From contig JAWLCO010000037.1 in NCBI GenBank assembly GCA_041687075.1, forward strand, positions 1 to 33,999: a DNA stretch of 33,999 nt. Direction: 5' to 3'. Position 1 is the stretch's first letter; the number at the start of each line of letters is the position of its first letter. The notes below the pieces were generated by a model, which saw only the letters and a list, made by a program, of their open reading frames with translations, searched no databases and was not told the DNA's origin. Source of the stretch: ZC4RG25 sp041687075 (GTDB taxonomy: Bacteria > Pseudomonadota > Alphaproteobacteria > Rhizobiales > Hyphomicrobiaceae). Of this stretch, positions 1 through 7,995 are shown in pieces. A program made the position numbers and the translations under genes.

Positions 1-580
1 ACTCGAGGTTGACCTGATGGCAGATGCCGGTGCCCGGCGGCACGACGCGGAAGTTGGCGAACGCGCCCTGGCCCCACTTCAGGAACTCGTAACGCTCCAG
101 GTTGCGCTCGTACTCGAGCTCGACGTTGCGGGCAAAGGCACGCGGGGACCCGAACTCGTCGACGATGACCGAATGGTCGATGACGAGGTCCACTGGCACC
201 AGCGGATTGATCTTGCGCGGATCGCCGCCCAGCGTGTTCATGCCGTCGCGCATGGCCGCGAGGTCCACCACCGCCGGCACGCCCGTGAAGTCCTGCATCA
301 GCACGCGGGCGGGGCGGAAGCCGATCTCCTTCTCCACCTTGCCGCGGTTGTCGAGCCAGGCGGAGATGGCGGTAATGTCCTGTTTCGTTACCGAACGGCC
401 GTTCTCGTGGCGCAGCAGGTTCTCCAGCAGCACCTTCATGGAGTAGGGCAGGCGGGAGATGCCATTGAGGCCGTTCTTCTCCGCGTCCGGGAGCGAGAAG
501 TAGGTGTAGGTCTTGTTTTCGACTGTCAGTGTCTTGCAACTTTTGAAGCTGTCCAACGACACGGGTTCTTGCGCGGTCAC
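1..580 (-). CDS. acnA: Aconitate hydratase A, N-terminal part (cut by window edge)
   Basis: The minus strand encodes the first 193 residues of an AcnA-type aconitase, the 4Fe-4S enzyme of the TCA cycle that converts citrate to isocitrate. The start is GTG at 578-580, with GGAGGA about six bases upstream; the in-phase N-terminus reads VTAQEPVSLDSFKSCKTL. Family segments visible are ISRLPYSMKVLLENLLRHE, RPARVLMQDFTGVPAVVDLA, GDPRKINPLVPVDLVIDHS and GTGICHQVNLE. The iron-sulfur cysteines lie in the part beyond base 1. The gene is divergent from ccmA, an arrangement familiar from rhizobial genomes. The identity is secure; only the 3' part is missing, because the window ends. Confidence 0.96.
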   Translation of the reverse strand, partial: MTAQEPVSLDSFKSCKTLTVENKTYTYFSLPDAEKNGLNGISRLPYSMKVLLENLLRHENGRSVTKQDITAISAWLDNRGKVEKEIGFRPARVLMQDFTGVPAVVDLAAMRDGMNTLGGDPRKINPLVPVDLVIDHSVIVDEFGSPRAFARNVELEYERNLERYEFLKWGQGAFANFRVVPPGTGICHQVNLE

Positions 581-763
581 GTTCTGTCCTCCATCCGAGC
601 AATTACAGCCGCGCCGCCGGAGCGCCGGCGGAGGGAGCGATCCCGTTTTTGCGCTAGCGTCGATAGAAGCGTGCTTCTTATATAGCCGCGTTCGCGCGAG
701 GGCCAGTCCGCGCGTTGTCTCGGGTGTCGCGCGAGGGACGGTCAGTCGAAGGACAGGTTTGCG
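581..763. promoter_or_regulatory. Divergent acnA / ccmA control region
   Basis: This 183-base interval separates two divergent genes. It holds an inverted repeat AGAAGC-GT-GCTTCT (665-678) directly abutting a TATATA run at about 679-684 that could serve as a -10 box. It also holds a perfect 11-base direct repeat TCGCGCGAGGG at 692-702 and 727-737, 35 bases apart. These features are seen directly; their role as operator and promoter is inference. ccmA has AAGGACAGG just upstream of its GTG. Confidence 0.4.
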
Positions 764-1420
764 GTGGCGGACGAAGACAGAATTGTGCCTGATCCGGCCT
801 TGCGTCCCGGCCTCGCGGTGGAGCAGCTTGCCGTGGAGCGTGGCGGCCGGCGTGTGATTGCAGACCTGTCGTTCACCGTGGCTGCAGGCGAGGCACTCTT
901 GCTCACGGGCCCGAATGGCGCGGGCAAGACGACCTTGCTGAAGACGATTGCGGGCTTCCTGTCGCCGGTATCGGGACGCATCAGCCTTGGGCGCGCTGCA
1001 GACGACCAGCCACTGGCGGAGCAGGCTCATTACATCGGCCACCTGAACGGCGTGCGCGCCACGCTCACCGTTGCAGAGAACGCGCGGTTCTGGGCGCAAT
1101 ACCTCGGCGGGAGGGAAGAGCGCATCCCGCCGGCGCTGGAGCGGTTCGGGCTCGCCTCTCTCACCGGTATTCCGGCGGGCTACCTCTCAGCGGGGCAAAA
1201 GCGGCGGCTGGCGTTGGCGCGTCTGCTGCTGGTGCCGCGCCCTCTCTGGCTGCTCGACGAGCCGTCATCGTCTCTCGATGCGCGCTCGACGGCTGTACTT
1301 GCCGGAGTGCTCGACGAGCATATCGCAGGAGGCGGCATTGTCCTTGCCGCGACGCATCTGGCGCTCGGGCTTGCGCGCTCACGGGAGCTGCGGCTCGGCT
1401 TTGCCGCGGGGCAGGCATGA
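764..1420 (+). CDS. ccmA: Heme exporter ATP-binding subunit CcmA
   Basis: The 218-residue ABC ATPase drives the CcmABCD complex that releases heme-loaded CcmE during System I cytochrome c maturation at the inner membrane. Walker A GPNGAGKTT is at residues 49-57, the signature LSAGQ at 141-145, Walker B LWLLDEP at 161-167 and the H-loop histidine near 198. The length is normal for CcmA. The start is GTG at 764, preceded by AAGGACAGG; an in-phase ATG is lacking. Its stop overlaps the ccmB start (ATGA at 1417-1420), so the two are translationally coupled. The assignment as CcmA rather than another ABC ATPase rests on the ccmBCDG genes that follow. Confidence 0.96.
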   Translation: MADEDRIVPDPALRPGLAVEQLAVERGGRRVIADLSFTVAAGEALLLTGPNGAGKTTLLKTIAGFLSPVSGRISLGRAADDQPLAEQAHYIGHLNGVRATLTVAENARFWAQYLGGREERIPPALERFGLASLTGIPAGYLSAGQKRRLALARLLLVPRPLWLLDEPSSSLDARSTAVLAGVLDEHIAGGGIVLAATHLALGLARSRELRLGFAAGQA

Positions 1421-2085
1421 GCGGCTTCTGGACGCTCGTGATGCGCGATCTTCTGCTCGCGGCGCGAGAAGGGGGGGCAACCGGAACGGCCCTCGGCTTC
1501 TACCTGATCGTCATCGCCCTGATGCCGCTGGGCCTTGGGCCCGACATGCAACTTCTCTCGCGGATCGCGCCGGGCGTCCTGTGGATAGGGCTGCTGCTGG
1601 CCGCGCTGCTGTCACTCGGCCGCATGTTCGACACGGACCAGGACGATGGCGTGCTCGAGATCCTGGCGACGGGACCGCTGCCGCTGGAGCTGGTGGCCGC
1701 AGCCAAGGCGCTCGCGCACTGGATCTCGACCTGTGTTCCACTTGCGATTCTGGCGCCGGTGCTGGGGCTTCTGCTCAACCTCGAGCTCACCGCCTACCCG
1801 ATCCTGGTCGGCACCGTGCTGGCTGGCTCGCCTGCCATCAGCTTCCTGGGCAGCATCGGCGCGGCCCTGACGCTCAGGAGCCGGCGCGGCGGCCTGCTGA
1901 TCGCGCTGCTGGTGCTGCCGCTGTATATTCCGACCCTGATCTTCGGCATTTCCGCCATCAGCGCCGTCGTGACCCCGCCCGGCAGTCTGGAGGCATCGCT
2001 GCTCCTGCTCTCGGCCATCACGATCGCATCACTGGTCATCGGGCCCATCGCCGCCGCTGCAGCGCTGAGGGCGCAGCTCGGTTAG
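1417..2085 (+). CDS. ccmB: Heme exporter permease CcmB
   Basis: A 222-residue, strongly hydrophobic protein with about six membrane segments and the usual CcmB length. The N-terminus reads MSGFWTLVMRDLLLAAREGG and is followed by LGFYLIVIALMPLGLGPD, both typical of the family. The segment FDTDQDDGVLEILATGPLPL contains the conserved cytoplasmic EXLA-like stretch. CcmB is the membrane partner of CcmA. The start overlaps the ccmA stop by four bases. A palindromic repeat, not a gene, follows before ccmC. Confidence 0.94.
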   Translation: MSGFWTLVMRDLLLAAREGGATGTALGFYLIVIALMPLGLGPDMQLLSRIAPGVLWIGLLLAALLSLGRMFDTDQDDGVLEILATGPLPLELVAAAKALAHWISTCVPLAILAPVLGLLLNLELTAYPILVGTVLAGSPAISFLGSIGAALTLRSRRGGLLIALLVLPLYIPTLIFGISAISAVVTPPGSLEASLLLLSAITIASLVIGPIAAAAALRAQLG

Positions 2086-2087
2086 AT

Positions 2088-2183
2088 CCCTCTCCCCATC
2101 GAGATGGGGAGAGGGTTAGGGTGAGGGGCAGGAACTTGCGTATCGCTTGCATCGGCCCCTCTCCCCCGCATGGCGGGGAGAGG
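2088..2183. repeat. Two GC-rich intergenic palindromes inside the ccm operon
   Basis: The first palindrome has perfect 13-base arms, CCCTCTCCCCATC (2088-2100) and GATGGGGAGAGGG (2103-2115), around a two-base loop, and continues TTAGGGTGAGGGGC. The second has arms CCTCTCCCCCGC (2158-2169) and GCGGGGAGAGG (2173-2183), with one extra C in the left arm. This CCCTCTCCCC / GGGGAGAGGGTTAGGGTGAGGGG motif is a dispersed intergenic repeat of many alphaproteobacterial chromosomes. It lies wholly between ccmB and ccmC; any effect on messenger stability or partial termination is inference. Several spurious open frames run across it. Confidence 0.85.
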
Positions 2184-2242
2184 AAGTGCCCGCGACCTCG
2201 AAGCGGTTTGCGTGAGGGCCGCGGACAGCCTAGATCAGTGCC

Positions 2243-3007
2243 ATGCAGACGCTCACCCAAAGGCTGGCCAATCCGACGCGGTTCATGGAGCTGTCGCGGC
2301 GGATTCTGCCCTGGATTTCGGGGCTTGCGGCCCTGACGCTCGCCTACGGGCTTTACCTTACCTTCTTCGTCGCACCACCTGATTATCAGCAGGGTGAGAC
2401 GGTCAGGATCATGTTCATCCACGTCCCCGCGGCGTGGCTGGCCATGATGGGATATATGATCGTCGCCATATCGAGCTTCGGCCTGCTCGTCTTTCGGCAT
2501 CCGCTCGCCGATGTCTCGGCCAAGGCGGCAGCCCCGCTCGGGGCGGCGTTCACGCTGCTGGCGCTCATCACCGGGTCGCTGTGGGGCAAGCCCATGTGGG
2601 GAGCCTACTGGGTCTGGGATGCCCGGCTGACCTCGGTGCTGATCCTGTTCTTCCTCTACCTCGGGCTGATCGCGCTGCGGTCGGCGCTCGACGAGGATCC
2701 GGCGCTGGCGGGAAAGCTCACGGCGGTGCTGGGGCTGGTGGGCGTCGTCGTGCTTCCGGTGATCCGCTTCTCGGTGGACTGGTGGAACACGCTGCATCAG
2801 CCGGCGAGCGTGCTGAAAGTAGGCGGGCCGGCGATCCATTCGTCCATTCTTATCCCGCTGCTGGTGATGGCTGCAGGCTTCACGTTCTTGTTCTTCGCCA
2901 TGCATCTCAAGGCCATGCGCAACGAGATTTTGCGTCGGCGGGTGAGGTCGCTCACAATGGCGGAGGTGGAGCGGGCAGCCCGCCTCGAAGCCCGCACTGT
3001 GGAGTAA
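2243..3007 (+). CDS. ccmC: Heme-handling permease CcmC
   Basis: A 254-residue six-helix protein of the heme-handling family, which delivers heme to CcmE. The tryptophan-rich periplasmic motif is seen as WGAYWVWDARLTS (residues 119-131), and the two histidines that flank the heme site are H60 (in FIHVPAAWL) and H185 (in WNTLHQPAS). One tryptophan of the usual WWD run is tyrosine here. The ATG at 2243 lacks a strong ribosome site, but the reading frame and length fit the family. It is separated from ccmB by the repeat and followed four bases later by ccmD. Confidence 0.95.
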   Translation: MQTLTQRLANPTRFMELSRRILPWISGLAALTLAYGLYLTFFVAPPDYQQGETVRIMFIHVPAAWLAMMGYMIVAISSFGLLVFRHPLADVSAKAAAPLGAAFTLLALITGSLWGKPMWGAYWVWDARLTSVLILFFLYLGLIALRSALDEDPALAGKLTAVLGLVGVVVLPVIRFSVDWWNTLHQPASVLKVGGPAIHSSILIPLLVMAAGFTFLFFAMHLKAMRNEILRRRVRSLTMAEVERAARLEARTVE

Positions 3008-3011
3008 GACG

Positions 3012-3200
3012 ATGGACCTCGGACCTCACGCCGCCTTTATCTGGGCATCCTATGCCGTGGTCGCGTTCGTTCTCGCGCTGCTGATCGCGTGGCTGGTTGC
3101 GGACGGAAAGCAACAGGAGCACCGGCTCGAAGAGCTGGAAGCGCGGGGGATTCGCCGGCGGTCGGCCCGCGCTCCGGGCCCCGGCGGCGACGCGGCCTGA
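3012..3200 (+). CDS. ccmD: Heme exporter small subunit CcmD
   Basis: A 62-residue protein with one transmembrane helix (about residues 9-29, WASYAVVAFVLALLIAWLVA) followed by a charged cytoplasmic tail. CcmD stabilises the CcmABC complex and is needed for release of holo-CcmE. Sequence identity in this family is low, so the call rests on size, the N-terminal aromatic stretch HAAFIWASY and the position between ccmC and ccmG. It starts five bases after the ccmC stop codon and ends three bases before the ccmG start. Confidence 0.88.
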   Translation: MDLGPHAAFIWASYAVVAFVLALLIAWLVADGKQQEHRLEELEARGIRRRSARAPGPGGDAA

Positions 3201-3203
3201 ACA

Positions 3204-3833
3204 ATGCCGGACGCAACCGTGCAGCAGAAATTATCAAAGCAAGTAAATCGACCCAAGAGGCGCCGCTTCCGCTGGGTCGCGGCGCCCCTCCTCATCTTCG
3301 TCGCGCTGGCGCTGATGTTCTTTTATGCGTTGCAGACCGGCGATCCGTCCCGACTGCCGTCCGCCCTGATCGGAAAGCCGGTGCCGCAGTTTTCGCTGGA
3401 GCCGCTGCCCGGCCTCGTCGACAGCGGCCAGCCCGTGCCCGGCTTCGGCAACGCCGATCTTGCCCGCGGCGAAGCCACCGTCGTGAACTTCTGGGCGTCA
3501 TGGTGCGTCCCCTGCGTGCAGGAACACCCCGTTCTCGTGGAGATGGTTCGCCGAACCGGGGTCGCGCTCTACGGCGTCAACTACAAGGACCAGACCACGG
3601 CGGCCCGCCGCTTCCTCGGCCACTATGGTAACCCCTATCGGGCGGTCGGCGTCGACGGCAATGGCCGCACGGCTATCGAGTGGGGCGTTTACGGTATGCC
3701 GGAGACCTTCGTCGTCGATGGGAGCGGCCGGATCGTCTACAAGCACGTCGGGCCGATTACGGTGCAAGCGCTCGAGTCCAAGATCATTCCAGCGATCGAG
3801 ACGGCACGAAAGACAAGCCCTGTTTCCGGATGA
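3204..3833 (+). CDS. ccmG: Thiol:disulfide interchange protein CcmG/DsbE
   Basis: A 209-residue membrane-anchored periplasmic thioredoxin that reduces apocytochrome c or its partner thiols before heme attachment. A basic N-terminus (KRRRFR) precedes one transmembrane helix (about 25-42). The thioredoxin active site is WCVPC at residues 100-104, and the cis-proline region is GVYGMPETFVV (161-171), both characteristic of DsbE. It closes the ccmABCDG run. The ccmE, ccmF, ccmH and ccmI genes are not in this window; in relatives they form a separate cluster. The gene ends convergently with olsB. Confidence 0.95.
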   Translation: MPDATVQQKLSKQVNRPKRRRFRWVAAPLLIFVALALMFFYALQTGDPSRLPSALIGKPVPQFSLEPLPGLVDSGQPVPGFGNADLARGEATVVNFWASWCVPCVQEHPVLVEMVRRTGVALYGVNYKDQTTAARRFLGHYGNPYRAVGVDGNGRTAIEWGVYGMPETFVVDGSGRIVYKHVGPITVQALESKIIPAIETARKTSPVSG

Positions 3834-3945
3834 ACTCCAGCGTGTTCGCTGACAGCTTCGCGCGGGTACCGGCCTGCGCCGGCATGCTTCTTGAACGCCG
3901 CGGCCCAGGGGCCCGCGGGACCACGATCCTGGCAGGCCCGTCAGG

Positions 3946-4938
3946 TCACGCCGCGGGTTTGCGATCCTGGCCCACGCGGCAACCCTGCTCGTTGGGCGAG
4001 CCGAAGTGCTCGAAATAGCGGGGATCGATGCGCTCAACGGGAAGGATGATGAGCACGTCCGTCGTGCCGAACTGATGGTCGATGACGGCGCCATCGCCGA
4101 CGACCGCACCAAGCCGCAGATATCCCTTGATGAGCGGCGGCATGGCCTTCAGGGCCGCCCGGGGATCGACCTGATCCTTGGGCAGCCGGTCCATCGGCAC
4201 GAACAGGTGCTCGTGCGCGCGCACCCGCCAGTCCTCCGGCGCTCGCGCGTAGTGATGCAGGAATGACAGCGCCATCGCGTGCGCGTCCGGATCGGTACCC
4301 TCGAAGCTGGCGCAACCGACCATCACGTCGACCTTGTGCTCGCGCACGTAGGTCCAAAGACCATGCCACAGCAACTCGACGGTGCGCTTGGTGCGGTAAG
4401 GCTTCAGCACGCAGCTCCGCCCGAGCTCCATGAAGCGGTAGTTCGGCCTGGCGGCGACCAGCGGCGCGATGTCGTACTCGCCCTGCGTGTAGAAGCCGAG
4501 CTTGCGATCGGCGATCTCCTGGCGCAGCACGCGGTAGGTGCCGACGACGTGCGGCTTTTGCTGCCGGACCCAGTCACGCCCGCCCGTACTCGCGACGGAT
4601 GTGTCGACGACCAGCAGATGGTCGCAAACGGCGTCATAAGGGTCCTCGTCGCGCCCGCGCATATGGGTCGCGAAGCTCGCCCGCGCCGACATCTCGTTGT
4701 AGAACACGTCGTAACGCAGCCTCTGCGCACGCTTGACGTCTGCCCAGGTCCGCGCGAGCCGCACTTCCAGGCCGCCGATGCGGCCATAGACCTTTTCCGG
4801 AGGTTTCCGGGGGGAGATGGCGAACCGAGGCATGCGCTGCCGCGCCGCGGAGCCGAGCGCCAGCAATCCCTGCGGCAGCACAGCGGCCTTAGGCCCACGC
4901 GACCAGCGGTTCGTCGTGCGATGCGAACTCAGCTTCAT
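3946..4938 (-). CDS. olsB: L-ornithine N-alpha-acyltransferase (OlsB-type GNAT protein)
   Basis: OlsB transfers a 3-hydroxyacyl group from acyl carrier protein to ornithine, giving lyso-ornithine lipid, a phosphorus-free membrane lipid precursor. Family segments seen are AQRLRYDVFYNEMSARA, DHLLVVD, VVGTYRVLRQEIA, GFYTQGEYDI, MELGRSCVLKPYRTKRTVELLWHG (read in parts) and GCASFEGTDPDAHA. The gene for the second acyltransferase, olsA, is not adjacent. The start is uncertain: ATG at 4938 with GGGGG 12 bases upstream is preferred over GTG at 4971, which has no ribosome site; ATG at 4833 is a third option. About 330 residues, slightly longer than typical because of an unconserved N-terminus. Confidence 0.87.
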   Translation of the reverse strand: MKLSSHRTTNRWSRGPKAAVLPQGLLALGSAARQRMPRFAISPRKPPEKVYGRIGGLEVRLARTWADVKRAQRLRYDVFYNEMSARASFATHMRGRDEDPYDAVCDHLLVVDTSVASTGGRDWVRQQKPHVVGTYRVLRQEIADRKLGFYTQGEYDIAPLVAARPNYRFMELGRSCVLKPYRTKRTVELLWHGLWTYVREHKVDVMVGCASFEGTDPDAHAMALSFLHHYARAPEDWRVRAHEHLFVPMDRLPKDQVDPRAALKAMPPLIKGYLRLGAVVGDGAVIDHQFGTTDVLIILPVERIDPRYFEHFGSPNEQGCRVGQDRKPAA

Positions 4939-5012
4939 GCAGTTTCGCAGCCCCCATTTGCTGCGGTTCACGCAGCGTGCGAATGGTGCTCCCAGCCCGG
5001 GAATTAAGCATT

Positions 5013-5018
5013 AGTATA
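5013..5018 (-). promoter_or_regulatory. Possible -10 box upstream of olsB
   Basis: On the minus strand the hexamer TATACT lies about 75 bases upstream of the preferred olsB start, in an unusually AT-rich patch for this window. A matching -35 box at normal spacing is poor (TATTGC or TTGCTG at short spacing), so this is a weak call based mainly on the -10 hexamer and base composition. Confidence 0.3.
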
Positions 5019-5066
5019 GAATGATGACAATTCAGCAATAGGCGAGTCGGGGACTTTGAATCGGTT

Positions 5067-5939
5067 TCAGGCCGCGTCGTCCGCGTGGCCGGAGGCAATG
5101 CCGTCGTTGGCTGGCCGCGGCAGCCATTGGGCCAGCATCTCGTGGAGCTCGGGCCAGGAGAAGGGCTTGGCCAGATAGTCGTCCATGCCTGCCTCGAGGC
5201 ACAACGCGCGGTCTTCCGCGAATGCATTGGCGGTGACGGCGATGAGCGGCGGCGTTTTGCGGCCGCAGACCTCGTCGAAGGCCCGGATCTTTCGAGCAGC
5301 AGCAAGACCATCGAGATCCGGCATGTGCACGTCCATCAGCACGAGATCGATAGCCGGGCCGGTGCCCTCTAGACTGTCTTGGACCGCCTCGACGGCTGCG
5401 CGCCCGGTCTCCACCAGCAGTGCGGCACAGCCGGCACGCTGCAGCATGCACTGAGCGAGCTTTGCGTTGATGGGGTTGTCTTCCGCAACAAGCACGCGCC
5501 CGCCGGCAGGGATGTCCATCGGCTGTCTTTTCGGGGTGTGGAGTGGCGCAACAGCAGCAGACTGCCGGTCTGACTGGCGATCAGCGGATCGAATGGGCTG
5601 TGTGTCCTTCGCGAAGGTGTCGCCAGTGGTCGGTCCGGGCATGCTGCAAACTGCGCGAGTCGCAGGAATATCGGGGCTGTAGCCCTCGTCACGAACAAGC
5701 GCTTTGGGCGCAGATTTCTCTGCAGCGGGCTCGCGGCGATGCGGTCGTTCGGTCTGATATGTACCGGGACGCAGAGCGGTGTCCAGGATGAGGCCGATCA
5801 GCATCGTTGCACCGGCATAGCTCAGGTAGGCTGAGCCGAACTGGTCCGGGAGCAGAACAGGGCCGGCGAGAAACATCAGCCCGCCAGCGAACAGCAGCCC
5901 GCGCAGAAGCGTTGCGAACACGGAGAACTGCCTACTCAT
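5067..5939 (-). CDS. Membrane-anchored orphan response-regulator receiver protein
   Basis: The 290-residue protein has two predicted membrane helices (about 8-31 and 38-53), a polar linker of roughly 90 residues, and a complete C-terminal receiver domain (about 146-275). Receiver residues are the acidic pair E153-D154, phospho-acceptor D203 in LMDVHMPDLDG, T236 in IAVTANAF and K258 in YLAKPFS. The subtype resembles the receiver of hybrid histidine kinases, yet no HisKA, ATPase or output domain is present. ATG at 5939 was chosen because GGAGG stands eight bases upstream; the frame is open further but lacks a better start. It could be a remnant of a hybrid kinase or a true membrane-tethered phospho-acceptor. 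The 253 bases upstream (5940-6192) hold no recognised gene. Confidence 0.82.
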   Translation of the reverse strand: MSRQFSVFATLLRGLLFAGGLMFLAGPVLLPDQFGSAYLSYAGATMLIGLILDTALRPGTYQTERPHRREPAAEKSAPKALVRDEGYSPDIPATRAVCSMPGPTTGDTFAKDTQPIRSADRQSDRQSAAVAPLHTPKRQPMDIPAGGRVLVAEDNPINAKLAQCMLQRAGCAALLVETGRAAVEAVQDSLEGTGPAIDLVLMDVHMPDLDGLAAARKIRAFDEVCGRKTPPLIAVTANAFAEDRALCLEAGMDDYLAKPFSWPELHEMLAQWLPRPANDGIASGHADDAA

Positions 5940-6192
5940 GCACCGAGCCTCCATCGGATGATGCCGGACCGAGATTAATGCGTCTGCATGGGCCAACAGC
6001 CATCCAACATCTGGCGAACGCATCTGATTTCTGACGCGAGCCCGCTTATCAGACCAGCACGATCGTGTTGAGGAAAATTTCAGAAGGCTGGTTAATTGCA
6101 ACTAAGGCGCGAAAATGCTCTGCGCTGATGAGGCGAGTGCGGATCGTATGCTGCTCACCCTCGCGAAACGAAACTTCGCTCGACGTTCGCCG

Positions 6193-7059
6193 CTAGCCTG
6201 CCCGAGGGTCCTGCGCCTGGTCGAGGCTCAGGCTCGGCGCTTTGAGTGATTGTGAAGGGTCAGGGCGGAGCATGTCCCCGGCAAGAAGTGGACGTCCGAT
6301 ATAGATATCGAGCTCGCCGCGCCGCCATAGGTGCAGCGGCTCGATGAAGCTCACCTGACGGCGGCCTGTTTCGCAATCGAAATAGCGAGGGTGGTATTTC
6401 CACAGCCGCCAGGCGGTGAGGTAGCGGATTCGCGTCAGGCGTACCCATCCGATCACGCCGCGCACGCCCGGCAGCGTTCTGAGCCATGTGACCAGCTTCC
6501 GATGCCGGGAGCCGAACATCCTCCAGTACCAGGCCCCGAAAAGCATGTCCGCGGCGCGCACCCATAGCCGCCGGACGACCGGCACGAGGAACGCGATCGG
6601 GAAGACGATCAGCATCGAGTGCAGGTAGACTTGGCTGGCGATCAGCGCTGCGACGACCAGAAGCTTCCAGACGAGCGGCAGGTTCTGCCAGCGGTTTCTG
6701 ACGGAGGTGATGGCCGCCTTCAACTTGCCGCGCCAGCCGCGCGCCTTTTGAACCTTCTCTTCGCTGAACACCACGCTGGCGGCATAGCCGAGGCCGACCC
6801 CGCCGATGACATTGGCAACACGGGTAACGCGGCGCCAGCCCACGCCCCTGGCGATCAGCCCGAGCAGGCTGCCGAATACGCGGATGAGGCTGTTGATGAC
6901 GAGGGCAAAGCCGTTCCAGAGCACGCGGACAGCAGCCGCCAGCGCCTCCTGCCCTGTCACCGCGCCAATGGCCACAAATGCCACGACCGCGATCAGCGCA
7001 AAGCTGAGATACCAGCCGAACCCTTCCTTTTGCTCTGACGAGGTCGTTTCGTCCGCCAC
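6193..7059 (-). CDS. Multi-pass membrane protein of unknown function
   Basis: No family was recognised. The 288-residue product has a short acidic N-terminus, then hydrophobic segments at about 15-36, 47-70, 84-96 and 132-160, followed by a basic, tryptophan-rich region and a soluble C-terminus. There is no DGxxAR motif, so it is not a CDP-alcohol phosphatidyltransferase, although it occupies the place downstream of psd where pssA is often found in relatives. The GTG start at 7059 has a strong site (GGGGGAGGG). The gene lies 67 bases after psd on the same strand, so cotranscription and a role at the membrane are plausible but unproven. Confidence 0.75.
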   Translation of the reverse strand: MADETTSSEQKEGFGWYLSFALIAVVAFVAIGAVTGQEALAAAVRVLWNGFALVINSLIRVFGSLLGLIARGVGWRRVTRVANVIGGVGLGYAASVVFSEEKVQKARGWRGKLKAAITSVRNRWQNLPLVWKLLVVAALIASQVYLHSMLIVFPIAFLVPVVRRLWVRAADMLFGAWYWRMFGSRHRKLVTWLRTLPGVRGVIGWVRLTRIRYLTAWRLWKYHPRYFDCETGRRQVSFIEPLHLWRRGELDIYIGRPLLAGDMLRPDPSQSLKAPSLSLDQAQDPRAG

Positions 7060-7126
7060 GGCCCTCCCCCTCGCCGCGTCAAGCCGATTGCGCCCCGGTT
7101 CCGGCGAGCCCCTTCAGCCGTAAGGC

Positions 7127-7855
7127 CTAGCTCCGGCGCGCCTCGCGTTCCGGCTCATTCGACCTGAGGTCGGCAAGCACGGTTTCGCCCGCAACGGCAC
7201 GCTGACCCACAGCAACAATAGGGCGACCCTCGGGCGGCAGGTAAACGTCGACGCGCGAGCCGAAGCGAATGAGGCCGAACCGTTGGCCGACACCGACAGT
7301 ATCGCCTTCACTGGCGAACGTCACGATCCGCCGCGCCACGAGCCCGGCAATTTGCACAACGCCGATCTCGCTGCCCGAAGGCATCATGATGACGAGGCCG
7401 CGGCGCTCGTTCTCCTCACTCGCCTTGTCGAGTTCGGCGTTGAAGAAGGCGCCGGGCGTGTAGACGGAACGGGTGATGCGCCCGGCGACAGGTGACCGGT
7501 TCACGTGCACGTCGAAGACCGAGAGGAAGATCGAGATCCGGGTGCGGAGCTCCTCCCCGAGTCCCAGCTCCTGCGGCGGGCGGACCCGCTCGATGGTGCT
7601 GATCCGGCCGTCAGCCGGTGCGATGACGAGCCCTTCGCGCAGGGGCGTGACCCGGTCGGGATCGCGGAAGAAGTAAGCTACCCAGGCGGTGATGACGGCG
7701 AATATCCATCCCAGCGGCGGCCAGATCAGAAAGAAGACCAGCGTCACGCCCAGCCCGATCGCCACGAATTTGTGGCCGTCGCGATGAATGGGCGGGATGG
7801 AATCCGCAATCGTGCTCAACAGGCTGCGATGCTCGGACAAAGCTGTCGTCTCCAC
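7127..7855 (-). CDS. psd: Phosphatidylserine decarboxylase proenzyme
   Basis: Psd converts phosphatidylserine to phosphatidylethanolamine at the inner membrane, using a pyruvoyl group formed by self-cleavage. The 242-residue protein is the short bacterial form: a hydrophobic N-terminal region (about 31-63), YFFRDPDRVTP, the core DVHVNRSPVAGRI, and the cleavage motif FGS at residues 198-200, with S200 the predicted pyruvoyl residue. The start is taken as GTG at 7855, which lacks a clear ribosome site and so remains uncertain. The usual partner gene pssA is not adjacent. Confidence 0.95.
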   Translation of the reverse strand: METTALSEHRSLLSTIADSIPPIHRDGHKFVAIGLGVTLVFFLIWPPLGWIFAVITAWVAYFFRDPDRVTPLREGLVIAPADGRISTIERVRPPQELGLGEELRTRISIFLSVFDVHVNRSPVAGRITRSVYTPGAFFNAELDKASEENERRGLVIMMPSGSEIGVVQIAGLVARRIVTFASEGDTVGVGQRFGLIRFGSRVDVYLPPEGRPIVAVGQRAVAGETVLADLRSNEPEREARRS

Positions 7856-7995
7856 CGGTTTGGAAAGGGGCCGCTTGTCTTAGCGCCCGCAGAAAGTCGC
7901 CGCCAGTGGCAAGTCGCCCCGGAGAGGCCAGGGCACGCGATTGCGGCCAGCCTGCGAAACAGACTAACGGGACAGGTGTGCAGAATTGAGACGGA

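Noticed and set aside
2036..2905. A 289-codon minus-strand frame across the ccm repeat
   Set aside because: It reads the dispersed repeat as LTLTLSPSRWGEG, a well-known false peptide from such elements, and is antisense to ccmC.
3869..3925. Possible terminators between ccmG and olsB
   Set aside because: Short GC hairpins (for example CCGGC-CTGC-GCCGG) occur, but none has a T-run on either strand.
6090..6106. A CtrA-like TTAA box upstream of the receiver gene
   Set aside because: Only one full TTAA half is present at the right spacing; the other half matches two of four bases.
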